Shown here: positions 50,720 to 58,636 of the stretch, in pieces | How positions within the stretch are numbered: the stretch's first letter is position 1 | Layout of the letters: each line of letters opens with the position of its first letter | Assembly (NCBI GenBank): GCA_035760665.1 | Contig: DASTSN010000105.1 | Coordinates: forward strand, 19,956-83,955 | DNA length: 64,000 nt | Direction: 5' to 3' | DNA from: DASTSN01 sp035760665 | GTDB lineage: Bacteria > Bacteroidota > Bacteroidia > Chitinophagales > Chitinophagaceae | Program-made: the position numbers and the translations under genes | The notes under the pieces: model-generated | Seen by the model: only the letters and a program-made list of their open reading frames with translations | The model's database searches: none | Told to the model about the DNA's origin: nothing

Positions 50720-51415
50720 ATGAAAAATATATTCATCGTTGGCGGCTCATCCGGCATAGGAAAGCAACTGGTTCAGCAGCTGGAACAGGACAATTACCGG
50801 GTATTTGCCACTTATTATAAACAATCACCTGCATCAACTAACAGCTCCAGCAGCTACCATTATTGCAATGTACTGGATGAATCTATTGACACTGCTTACC
50901 TTCCTGAAACGTTGCATGGGCTGGTGTATTGTCCTGGCTCTATACAATTAAAACCATTTGCCCGTATAAAGCCCGGTGAATTCGAGCAGGATTTTCGTTT
51001 GCAGGTATCCGGCGCCGTGAAAATCATTCAAGCAGTGTTACCAAAGCTAAAAGCTTCCGGCGATGCCTCGGTTATCCTTTTTTCCACGGTAGCTGTACAA
51101 GCAGGGCTGAGCTTTCACACACAGGTTGCTGCTTCAAAAGGAGCAATTGAAGGACTGACAAAAGCCTTAGCTGCGGAGCTGGCTCCTACCATCCGGGTAA
51201 ATGCCATCGCTCCATCGCTTACAGATACACCGCTGGCGGCCAACCTGCTGAATACAGAAGAAAAACGAACGGCCAGCGCTCAGCGCCACCCGCTGAAAAA
51301 AATTGGCAGCCCGGCTGACATAGCAAACATGGCGGCTTTCCTGCTTTCGGAAAAAGCAGGCTGGATCACTGGCCAGGTAATGCATGTGGATGGGGGCCTG
51401 TCATCATTAAAATAA
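50720..51415 (+). CDS. Atypical short-chain dehydrogenase/reductase family protein
   Basis: A 231-residue classical-length SDR. The nucleotide-binding GGSSGIGK motif is near the start, and FSTVAV (Ser122), the C-terminal AIAPSLTDTPLA and HVDGGLSSLK motifs are typical. The catalytic Tyr of the Tyr-x-x-x-Lys motif is missing: the position reads QVAASKGA, that is Val136 with Lys140. The usual NNAG motif reads YCPGSI. The protein therefore may bind NAD(P) without normal hydride-transfer chemistry, or use a different residue. Relatives with this 'VAASKGAIEGL' pattern are found in other bacteria. It is followed by a small zinc-ribbon-like gene. Confidence 0.85.
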   Translation: MKNIFIVGGSSGIGKQLVQQLEQDNYRVFATYYKQSPASTNSSSSYHYCNVLDESIDTAYLPETLHGLVYCPGSIQLKPFARIKPGEFEQDFRLQVSGAVKIIQAVLPKLKASGDASVILFSTVAVQAGLSFHTQVAASKGAIEGLTKALAAELAPTIRVNAIAPSLTDTPLAANLLNTEEKRTASAQRHPLKKIGSPADIANMAAFLLSEKAGWITGQVMHVDGGLSSLK

Positions 51416-51456
51416 TTTTTGTTACCATTTTTCTTTTCGGAAACACAAAAGCTCCC

Positions 51457-51606
51457 GTGCGAAAAAAACAGCATTTACCCCAAAAAATTTGTGCCACCTG
51501 CCAGCGACCGTTTACCTGGCGTAAGAAATGGGAAAAGGTTTGGGATGACGTAAAATACTGCAGCGATAAATGCCGGATGAACAAAAGGAAACAGCATAGC
51601 TCTTGA
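51457..51606 (+). CDS. Small DUF2256-like Cys-rich protein
   Basis: A 49-residue protein, too short for usual gene callers, starting at a GTG. The sequence carries two Cys pairs, CATC (residues 12-15) and YCSDKC (residues 35-39), spaced for a single zinc-binding site, and the family core PFTWRKKWEKVWDDVKYC. This matches DUF2256, a widespread small family of unknown function (possibly zinc-binding). The frame is open further upstream but no ATG precedes the GTG, so GTG 51457 is the best start. It lies 41 bases after the SDR stop on the same strand, suggesting co-transcription. Confidence 0.8.
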   Translation: MRKKQHLPQKICATCQRPFTWRKKWEKVWDDVKYCSDKCRMNKRKQHSS

Positions 51607-51758
51607 AACTTGTTCCGGCTGTCGCATCAGCACTATTTATCCCGCTTGAGAAATCAACTCGTACAGCGCTTTACGTGGAATCACTTTCCTGATTATTATT
51701 TTTTTCGCTTGTTTACAATCTATATAGCGCCGTCTTACCTTTATCATAAACGAAAGCT

Positions 51759-51965
51759 ATGACATTAACAGACTGGATTGGCTTTACAGGTGTAACCATT
51801 TTATTGCTCGCCTATTTTCTGAATCTTTTTAATAAGTTGTCCAGGAATGGCATTACGTATAGTATGTTGAACTTCTTTGGTGCAGCCCTGGCCTGCCTGG
51901 CATCTGTCATGCTGCAGTATTGGCCTTTTATTATTTTAGAGGGCGCCTGGGCCTGTATCTCCTAA
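51759..51965 (+). CDS. Small membrane protein, CBU_0592-like (possibly truncated)
   Basis: A 68-residue protein with two or three hydrophobic helices. The start DWIGFTGVTILLLAYFLNLF and the following FFGAALACLASVMLQYWPFIILEGAW match a small membrane family I know as CBU_0592-like, which usually continues about ten residues past EGxW with a helix of the type (S)LxxLxR. Here a stop follows WACIS, so the C-terminus may be clipped by a recent mutation, or the protein may simply be short. Function unknown. It is unlinked to its neighbours. Confidence 0.6.
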   Translation: MTLTDWIGFTGVTILLLAYFLNLFNKLSRNGITYSMLNFFGAALACLASVMLQYWPFIILEGAWACIS

Positions 51966-52082
51966 TATGCCTGTATCAATGTATTAAATAAACAGGCAGT
52001 ATGAAGATAAACAGAATACATGGTACTGGGATCTTTCATCCGAGGTATCCTTTTAAATCTAATTGAAACAAAATACAACCAA

Positions 52083-52928
52083 ATGGCAGTCGACAGAAAA
52101 ATAGCAGTTTTTCTGGTTACAATTTATTTAACATCGGCACTTGCCATAAACGGCCATGCACAGTTAACAAAGCCGTTATTTCATGTACTGGCATTTTACG
52201 CTGCAAAGCAAGACCGGGCACATATCAGTTTTGTACAGGAAGCTAACCGTTGGTTTCCACGGATTGCAGCTGAGTACCATTTCAGCTATGACACAACCAG
52301 TAACTGGGAAAACCTGAATGAAAAAGTTCTTTCTCGCTACCAGGTAGTGATTTTCCTGGATACACGGCCAGAAGACCCGCAACAAAGAGCTGCTTTCCGA
52401 AACTATATGAATAACGGGGGAGCATGGATGGGGTTTCATTTTGCCGGTTTTGCCCTTACCCCCTCAGATTACCCGCAAAACTGGGATTGGTATCATAACG
52501 AATTTATCGGGGCAGGCCAATACAAAGGAAACACCTGGCGACCAACCAGTGCTATCCTGCGTGTGGAGGATTCAACACATCCGACAACAAGAAACTTACC
52601 GCACCTGTTTCGGTCTGCGCCAAACGAATGGTACAGCTGGGAAAACGATCTGCAAAAAAAATCCGGTATTAAAATTTTGCTGGCGATTGATTCCAGTAGT
52701 TTCCCACTGGGCACGGGACCAAAACCTTCCGAGATATGGCACAGCGGGTACTACCCGGTAGCCTGGACCAATACACGCTACAGGATGGTGTACATCAATA
52801 TGGGGCATAACGATATAGACTATGAGCACGGTACCAATAAGGAATTATCACAGGAATTTTCGAGCCCGGTGCAAAACAGGTTTATCATTAATAGTCTTTT
52901 GTGGCTGGGTGCTGTAAAAAATAATTAG
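52083..52928 (+). CDS. Exported ThuA domain-containing protein
   Basis: A 281-residue protein with a signal peptide (MAVDRKIAVFLVTIYLTSALA, cleaved after a GHA-Q type site). The mature part is a ThuA/glutamine-amidotransferase-like fold: HVLAFYAAKQDRAH, YQVVIFLDTRPED, YMNNGGAWMGFHFAGF, HNEFIGAGQYKGNTWRP and a C-terminal AWTNTRYRMVYINMGHND. ThuA proteins accompany trehalose and 3-keto-sugar metabolism in several phyla; the enzyme activity is not firmly known. ATG 52083 is chosen because it starts the signal peptide; a longer frame from 52020 has no signal character. It is not next to the DUF1080 genes. Confidence 0.82.
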   Translation: MAVDRKIAVFLVTIYLTSALAINGHAQLTKPLFHVLAFYAAKQDRAHISFVQEANRWFPRIAAEYHFSYDTTSNWENLNEKVLSRYQVVIFLDTRPEDPQQRAAFRNYMNNGGAWMGFHFAGFALTPSDYPQNWDWYHNEFIGAGQYKGNTWRPTSAILRVEDSTHPTTRNLPHLFRSAPNEWYSWENDLQKKSGIKILLAIDSSSFPLGTGPKPSEIWHSGYYPVAWTNTRYRMVYINMGHNDIDYEHGTNKELSQEFSSPVQNRFIINSLLWLGAVKNN

Positions 52929-52989
52929 TAAGTCAACAGCCCCGCTATGGCTAATGTTAATCAGTCATGTATGCGCCACATGCTGAAAT

Positions 52990-53286
52990 CTATGCAAAAG
53001 ACAATAATTTTTGCTGCAAATTGTTTTTGTCCAGCATTCCTGAATGACGCCATACCGGCACTCCCTTTTTGAATATAATAAAGGTGGGAACAGCTTGTAC
53101 CTGGTAACGGACCGACATTTCCGGACTTTGATCCACATCCAGTTTCAGCACCCGTGCTTTCCCTTGTACATCTTTTCCGATAGCCGTAATGGCCGGGCCC
53201 ATTGCTTTACAGGGACCACACCAGGTTGCGTAAAAATCGACCAATACAGGTTTATCTCCATTAATAATTTGCTGAAACGTTTCCAT
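52990..53286 (-). CDS. trxA: Thioredoxin
   Basis: A 98-residue cytosolic thioredoxin. The active site is WCGPC with Cys23 and Cys26; YQVQAVPTFIIFKKG carries the cis-Pro loop. It reduces disulfides in client proteins. It overlaps the upstream DnaJ-like gene by one base (TAATG) and so forms the end of a stress operon with CbpA-like and Hsp20 genes. The protein is slightly shorter than E. coli TrxA (109) at the N-terminus but complete for the fold. Confidence 0.93.
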   Translation of the reverse strand: METFQQIINGDKPVLVDFYATWCGPCKAMGPAITAIGKDVQGKARVLKLDVDQSPEMSVRYQVQAVPTFIIFKKGVPVWRHSGMLDKNNLQQKLLSFA

Positions 53287-54218
53287 TATGATGATATTTT
53301 TTTTAATCTTTCAAAAAGATCTTTTTGCTCTTTGTCCAGTTTTTCAGGAATTTTTACCTGCAAGCTCACATACAAATCTCCATGTCGGGCTGTACCATAC
53401 ACCGGCATACCCTTTCCTTTTATGCGTACCTGCTGGTTGTTTTGTGTGCCTGGTGCAATATTGATTTTGATTTTTCCGGCCAATGTTTCAAGAATTGTTT
53501 CACCGCCTAACACAGCAGTGTACAGATCTATTGTGTGCTGTTTGTATAAATCATCGCCACGTCTTTCAAAACTTGCATGTGGCGTCAGCCTGATGCGTAC
53601 ATACAGGTCGCCATGCTGGTCTGCACTACTGCCCTTTCCCCCTTTTCCTTTAATGCGCAGCAATTGTCCATCGTACGCGCCGGGTTTTGTGCTAATGCGC
53701 AGTTTTTCATGTTCCAGCTGTATCAAGCGACTGGTACCATGATAGGCCTCTTCCAGCGTGATTTCCATTTCGGTTTCATAGTCTTGCCCTTTAAAGGCCC
53801 TCCCTGAACCGGAAGCCGCACGTCCGCCGCGGCGACCATTTTGCCGTCCACCAAAAAATGTTTCAAAAAAATCAGAAAACCCAGAGGCATTGCCGCCAAA
53901 TAAATCGTTCAGGTCACCTTCATAATAATAGGATTGTCCTCCGTGGCCGAAGGGATAACTGCCTGGTTGCCCGCTGCGTTGCTGATGCTGATAGGTATTC
54001 CAGTTTTCTCCCAGCGTATCGTATTTTTTTCTTTTCTCAGGATCCCCCAATACCTCGTTTGCCTCGTTGATAAGCTTGAACATATCCTCCGCTTCTTTAT
54101 CTCCCGGATTTTTATCCGGGTGATATTTCACCGCCAGCTTGCGATAAGCCTTTTTGATCTCTTCCTGCGAAGCTTTTTTATCTACACCCAGAATCTTATA
54201 ATAGTCTTTGTATTCCAT
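53286..54218 (-). CDS. DnaJ-type co-chaperone without zinc finger (CbpA-like)
   Basis: A 310-residue J-domain protein. The J-domain (residues 1-70) holds HPD at 33-35, followed by a glycine/phenylalanine-rich linker with GQSYYYEGDLNDLFGG and FETFFGGRQNG, then the two beta-sandwich C-terminal client-binding domains (DYETEMEITLEEAYHGTSR and a second copy ending with VYGTARHGDLYVSLQ). No Cys-rich zinc-finger is present, so it is of the CbpA/DnaJ-class II type, which works with DnaK. ATG 54218 is chosen because it begins MEYKDYYKILG. It lies between hsp20 and trxA. Confidence 0.93.
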   Translation of the reverse strand: MEYKDYYKILGVDKKASQEEIKKAYRKLAVKYHPDKNPGDKEAEDMFKLINEANEVLGDPEKRKKYDTLGENWNTYQHQQRSGQPGSYPFGHGGQSYYYEGDLNDLFGGNASGFSDFFETFFGGRQNGRRGGRAASGSGRAFKGQDYETEMEITLEEAYHGTSRLIQLEHEKLRISTKPGAYDGQLLRIKGKGGKGSSADQHGDLYVRIRLTPHASFERRGDDLYKQHTIDLYTAVLGGETILETLAGKIKINIAPGTQNNQQVRIKGKGMPVYGTARHGDLYVSLQVKIPEKLDKEQKDLFERLKKISS

Positions 54219-54289
54219 AGCGGGATAGTGCATAAGGAAAGGGAAGCCACATTCACTTCCCTCTCAAATTACATTTGTTTTTGCAAGCA

Positions 54290-54739
54290 TTAGCTGACAG
54301 CAATATTTTTAACAGGTTGCGGCCGGGCTGCTTCTTTTTTTGGAACTGTAATGAAAAGAATACCGTCTTTATACGCAGCGGCAATCTTACTGCTTTCTAC
54401 TACATCCGCCGGAAGGGTAAAAGAGCGGCTGAAACTTTGATAATTAAACTCACGCCGGGTGTACTTGCCCGCTTTCTCCTCCTGTTCTTCCTTTTTCTCG
54501 GAAGAAATGGTGAGAACGTGCTTATCAAGTTCCACTTTAAAATCCTCTTTCTTCATTCCGGGGGCGGCCAGTTCGATTTTAAAATCATCTTCCGTTTCTT
54601 TTACATTTACTGAAGGAAGCGTACCGCCATGAATGGTAAAATTTTTGTCGTTCCAGTCAAACAGGTCTTTGCTGAAAAAGTCATCAAAGAAATTGTTGAA
54701 TGCTGGAAAGAAATTGTTGCGTCTTACTAAGGTTGTCAT
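54290..54739 (-). CDS. Hsp20/alpha-crystallin family small heat shock protein
   Basis: A 149-residue small heat shock protein. The alpha-crystallin domain spans about residues 45-140, with FKIELAAPGMKKEDFKVELDKH, FSRSFTLPADV and the terminal DGILFITVPKKE motif (the conserved G-x-L segment). A phenylalanine-rich N-terminal part (FFPAFNNFFDDFFSKDLF) and a short C-terminal tail (VKNIAVS) flank it. It binds unfolding proteins without ATP. It is the first gene of a three-gene minus-strand set with the CbpA-like and thioredoxin genes, with a 71-base gap to the second. Confidence 0.93.
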   Translation of the reverse strand: MTTLVRRNNFFPAFNNFFDDFFSKDLFDWNDKNFTIHGGTLPSVNVKETEDDFKIELAAPGMKKEDFKVELDKHVLTISSEKKEEQEEKAGKYTRREFNYQSFSRSFTLPADVVESSKIAAAYKDGILFITVPKKEAARPQPVKNIAVS

Positions 54740-55040
54740 AATTATTTAATTTTAGATTAGTAAAAAAATCATCGTGCCTTCAAAGGCTATTTTCGTTGAT
54801 ACGTTTTACATGCCACAAGAGAAATACCATCCTGAATTTGCCTGAAATTTTTTCAGAACAGCTCTTCGTTTACTGAAAATTTGACGGTCTTCAATTTGAA
54901 AAGTTGTCAACTCTGCAGGTGTAACGCCAACTAATGTAACGATCAACCCAAAACTCCCCGGCCATATCTCCAATATAACTGAAACCAGTATGGGGTCGTA
55001 ATTTGCAGCAATCGTATATTTATGTACGCATCAACCTAAA
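54740..55040. other. Divergent intergenic region upstream of hsp20
   Basis: About 300 bases between the hsp20 start and the NlpE-like gene. The bases near the hsp20 start are AT-rich. On the minus strand TAGCCTTTG (54796-54788) resembles a -7 element with one extra base. I see no CIRCE-type inverted repeat (TTAGCACTC), so repression by HrcA is not evident. Nothing else is visible. Confidence 0.4.
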
Positions 55041-55505
55041 ATGAATCGTATGCGAACGCATCTAATTTTACCGGTAGCTTTTTCTTTTTTGCTCCTGGCA
55101 GGTTGCCAGGAACCGACAAATAAAAACAGCGGTGCCGCAGAAACTTCTGCCGCCCCATCTGTAAATGATATGCACAGCAGCGCTAATGCACTTGACTGGG
55201 AAGGCACATATAGTGGCACTATTCCCTGTGCCGACTGTACAGGAATATCTACGACCATTACGCTGAAACACGACAGCACATTTCTGCTTCTGACCAAATA
55301 CGAAGGCAGGGACACCAGCATGCATACACAAACAGGATCCTTTGCCTGGAATAGTGACGGGAATTCCATTACCCTGATCGGCATTAAAAATGCCCCCTCT
55401 GCATACTATGTAGGTGAAAACAAACTGATGCAGGCAGATATGGACGGCAAGCGCATATCAGGCGCACTGGCTGATAAATATGTGCTGATAAAAAAGCCCG
55501 ACTGA
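55041..55505 (+). CDS. NlpE-like copper-resistance lipoprotein
   Basis: A 154-residue exported lipoprotein. The signal ends in a lipobox (LLAGC), so Cys21 or so is lipidated. The mature region holds a NlpE N-terminal-like domain: YSGTIPCADCTGISTTITLKHDSTFLL with the family's C-x-x-C motif, followed by GSFAWNSDGNSITLIG. NlpE in E. coli senses surface and envelope redox stress and is linked to copper resistance; here only the N-terminal domain is present, as in many Bacteroidota. The role is likely envelope stress or metal handling. It converges on the DUF1080 gene at 55549. Confidence 0.86.
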   Translation: MNRMRTHLILPVAFSFLLLAGCQEPTNKNSGAAETSAAPSVNDMHSSANALDWEGTYSGTIPCADCTGISTTITLKHDSTFLLLTKYEGRDTSMHTQTGSFAWNSDGNSITLIGIKNAPSAYYVGENKLMQADMDGKRISGALADKYVLIKKPD

Positions 55506-55525
55506 TTGCAGTATATCAGCCGGGC
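55496..55525. terminator. Imperfect hairpin between the NlpE-like and DUF1080 genes
   Basis: gcccgactgat (55496-55506) pairs with atcagccgggc (55515-55525) with one A-C mismatch. It overlaps the NlpE-like stop codon. No T-tract follows, so this may serve as a shared transcript end for the convergent genes. Confidence 0.45.
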
Positions 55526-55548
55526 CCTCCCGAATATTATTTGTGAAT

Positions 55549-56520
55549 TTATTTAGCTGCTGTGATAATGATATTCCGGTATTCAATAGGTCCATGATCG
55601 CCCTGAATCAGGATAGGACCGGGCTCTTCTTCCCTGCTGTTAATAGCCCCACCGGTAATGCCGGGTATTTCCTGGTTACAGATAATTGTTTTGCCATTCG
55701 CCACGACTGTCACCATTCTTCCAACCAGGGTAATATCGTACGATTGCCACTCGCCAGGACCTTTGGCGGCAAGTTCACTGGGTGACAGGAAACCATATAC
55801 TGCACCAAACTGGTTCTTGGGTGGTTCAACTCCTTCTTCACTATCTTCAATCTGCACTTCGTAGCGGCCGCGGAGATATACACCGCTGTTACTTTCCTTC
55901 GGATAGCGAAATTCAATATGCAGTTTAAAATCAGTAAACGTTTGATCTGTTACGAGATTGGCGCCTGAATGAGGGCTTTTCAAAACACCATTCTCAACCA
56001 CCCACTGATTTTTACCAAGTGCATGCCAGCCGGCCAGGTCTTTGCCATTAAATAGTTTGACGGGTTTCCCCCAAACCGGCGCTTTATCTCTTTTCAATTT
56101 AGGAGCCCGATGAGCCGTCCAGGTAAAAGTTTTACCGCTGGCACTTACCATTGTGCCGGAAAGGCTGTCACCCTGCATAGTAGCTTCAAAGATCATATCA
56201 TTATCTTCCGGCTCCCACTGTGGAGGAATGGTAAAACTCATTTTATTGTCGGCAAAACTGATTTTAGAAATCGGGCGGGCACTGCCACCAAATCCCACAA
56301 ACTGGCCCACAAGATGGTGAGTTCCGGAAAGCGTCACCTCCAGCCATGAGGGCAATTCCATATTTCCAACTTTTACGGTCATATCCCAACGGCCAAGAAT
56401 TGCCGGACGTTCGGGATTCACTGGTGCAGCGGTTACTGCTATACCGGAAAACAAAGTAATCAGTAGGAAAACCGTTAGCCACAGTAATGGCTGGCGGCGA
56501 ATCATTTTACAATCATTCAT
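55549..56520 (-). CDS. Exported two-domain DUF1080 protein
   Basis: A 323-residue exported protein with a signal peptide (hydrophobic region ending SGIAVTAAP). Residues about 40-140 form a small beta-rich domain (ILGRWDMTVKVGNMELPSWL; FVGFGGSARPISKISF), lipocalin-like in pattern. The C-terminal part is a DUF1080 domain: KLFNGKDLAGWHALGKNQW, ANLVTDQTFTDFKLHIEFRY, ESNSGVYLRGRYEVQIED and a final IEYRNIIIT. DUF1080 proteins are associated with hydrolysis of 3-keto-glycosides. It differs from the DUF1080 lipoprotein at 34181 in its extra N-terminal domain and lack of a lipobox. It stands alone here. Confidence 0.87.
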   Translation of the reverse strand: MNDCKMIRRQPLLWLTVFLLITLFSGIAVTAAPVNPERPAILGRWDMTVKVGNMELPSWLEVTLSGTHHLVGQFVGFGGSARPISKISFADNKMSFTIPPQWEPEDNDMIFEATMQGDSLSGTMVSASGKTFTWTAHRAPKLKRDKAPVWGKPVKLFNGKDLAGWHALGKNQWVVENGVLKSPHSGANLVTDQTFTDFKLHIEFRYPKESNSGVYLRGRYEVQIEDSEEGVEPPKNQFGAVYGFLSPSELAAKGPGEWQSYDITLVGRMVTVVANGKTIICNQEIPGITGGAINSREEEPGPILIQGDHGPIEYRNIIITAAK

Positions 56521-56726
56521 ATAGTCTGTTTAAAATACTAATAAATAAAAATGGTTGAAATGCTAATGTACTAAAGAATTAAACATCTGCCTGCAGGCAT
56601 TTGCAGCATACATTTGTCAATAACAGTTTTCTGTATGCGAAAAAATGTAACTATTTCACAAAGGGTTAAAGTGCTTCTTGAATAACTTCGGTTTAGAATC
56701 AACTGAGAATAACCTAACTTCCGGCC

Positions 56727-58553
56727 ATGCACCCGGCACTACAAAAATTATTACAAGGTATTGACCTGGAGGAACAAGAACAGGTAAAACGTTATAAACT
56801 TGATCAGTCGCATTCGCTGAAACAACTAAAGGCGGAAGGGCTTGCCCTGCACCCGATTATTGTTACAAGAAAAAATTTTGGTTATGCAGATTACCCGGAA
56901 GTCAGTTTCAAACTCACTTTTCCGCCCGAACAGACAATATTTCGCGACGGGGCGGCAATTGAGTGCTTTACAGCAGGTGAAGAACCCGTAAAAGCTGTAC
57001 TGCTAAGCCTTGATGGTAAAAACGGAGAGTTCCGGTTATTTGCCCCTGATTTTCCTGATTGGATAGAAGATGATGCTGTCGGCATCAAACTGGCGCCAGA
57101 CACACGAACCACTGCCATCATGAAAAAGGTGCTTGCAGAACTGGAAAATAATCAGCCACTATTTGAGCTCTTTCAACAATTACATGATGGTGAAAAGCCG
57201 GGAACCGATGCCCCCATTTCAACCGGCGAACTGATGTATAAAAATAACAGCCTGAACGAGAGCCAGCGGCGGGCTGTTGCCGGCATGCTGCTTAATAAGC
57301 GGCTCTGCATCCTTCACGGGCCGCCCGGAACCGGAAAAACAACAACGCTGATTGAAGGTATTGTTCAACTGGTCAGGGCGGGCGAAAAAATTGTTGTGAC
57401 AGCCCCCAGCAATACAGCCGTTGACCATTTAGTAAAGGGACTGCTGCAGCAAGGTATAAACGTGCTGCGGGTAGGCAATACCAGTAAAGTAGATAGTGAA
57501 GTTTTTGCGCATACACCGGAAGGTAAACTTCAAAACAGCAAGGCCCAAAAAGAAATCAGGCAATTAAAAATTAAGGCGGAAGAATTTCGCCGCATGGCAC
57601 TCAAGTATAAACGCAACTATGGAAAAGCGGAACGGGAACAACGGGCATTACTTTTTAAAGAGGTGAAAAATATACGCCACGAAATAAAAAAATTGCAAGC
57701 CTACAATGAAGAAAAACTATTGGCAGAAGCCAGCGTCATTGCCGGGACCCCTATTGGATTATTCGATGCGGGCATCAGCCACCTGCATTTTCATACACTG
57801 GTGATGGATGAAGCAGGCCAGTGCATTGAACCCCTTGCCTGGTGCGTTTTTCCAATGGCTGATAGGATTGTACTGGCGGGTGACCATAACCAGTTGCCTC
57901 CCACGGTTCTAAGCCAGGAAGCTGCCAGGCTGGGATTACAGAAATCCATCCTTGAAGTGGCAATTGAGCATAGCAAAGCAGTTTACCTGCTCGATACACA
58001 ATACCGGATGCGGCCGGCCATAGCAGGCTTCAGCAGCCAGTATTTTTATAATAATTTACTGAAACCGGCAGCTCATCTCCGCAACCAGGGCGAACATCTT
58101 ATATTTATCGACACAGCCGGTTCGGGCTATTCCGAAATACACGGTCCGGACGGGTTGAGTTTGCAAAATCCAGGCGAACTGAATATTATTCGCCAAGTGC
58201 TGGCAACAATCACATCGCCTATTTCCTCTCTGTCAGTCATTTCGCCTTATGCAGGCCAGGTAACTGTTGCAAAGGACCTCTTGCCTCCCTCATTGCGCAT
58301 CAGCACAATTGACAGCTTCCAGGGACAGGAAAATGAAATCATCATTGTATCACTGGTACGCAGTAATGATGAACAGGAAATTGGGTTTTTAAAAGATTAC
58401 CGACGGATGAATGTAGCCATGACAAGAGCTAAGGAACAACTGATAGTCATTGGCGACAGTGCCACTATTGGGGCTGATGGTTTTTACAATGCTTTTCTTA
58501 CCTACGTTGAGCAGCACGGTACGTACCGAACAGCGTGGGAGTTTGAATTGTGA
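56727..58553 (+). CDS. Superfamily 1 DNA/RNA helicase (IGHMBP2-like)
   Basis: A 608-residue helicase of the UPF1-like SF1B group related to IGHMBP2/SMUBP-2. An N-terminal beta-barrel region (residues 1-140) precedes the core. Walker A is GPPGTGKT (residues 198-205), motif II is DEAGQ (361-365), and VLAGDHNQLPPTV, LDTQYRM, STIDSFQGQE and NVAMTRAKEQL are motifs III to VI. A long coiled-coil insertion (about residues 270-335) lies between motifs Ia and II. It probably unwinds nucleic acids with 5'-to-3' polarity. The gene is a single unit. Bacteroidota carry such helicases without known client. Confidence 0.92.
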   Translation: MHPALQKLLQGIDLEEQEQVKRYKLDQSHSLKQLKAEGLALHPIIVTRKNFGYADYPEVSFKLTFPPEQTIFRDGAAIECFTAGEEPVKAVLLSLDGKNGEFRLFAPDFPDWIEDDAVGIKLAPDTRTTAIMKKVLAELENNQPLFELFQQLHDGEKPGTDAPISTGELMYKNNSLNESQRRAVAGMLLNKRLCILHGPPGTGKTTTLIEGIVQLVRAGEKIVVTAPSNTAVDHLVKGLLQQGINVLRVGNTSKVDSEVFAHTPEGKLQNSKAQKEIRQLKIKAEEFRRMALKYKRNYGKAEREQRALLFKEVKNIRHEIKKLQAYNEEKLLAEASVIAGTPIGLFDAGISHLHFHTLVMDEAGQCIEPLAWCVFPMADRIVLAGDHNQLPPTVLSQEAARLGLQKSILEVAIEHSKAVYLLDTQYRMRPAIAGFSSQYFYNNLLKPAAHLRNQGEHLIFIDTAGSGYSEIHGPDGLSLQNPGELNIIRQVLATITSPISSLSVISPYAGQVTVAKDLLPPSLRISTIDSFQGQENEIIIVSLVRSNDEQEIGFLKDYRRMNVAMTRAKEQLIVIGDSATIGADGFYNAFLTYVEQHGTYRTAWEFEL

Positions 58554-58636
58554 TGCTACAAGCAGGAAAAATAACTGCTCCACCTCTTGCAAAAGCAAAA
58601 CAACTAATTACAAAACCGATAGGCAGAAAATTGATA

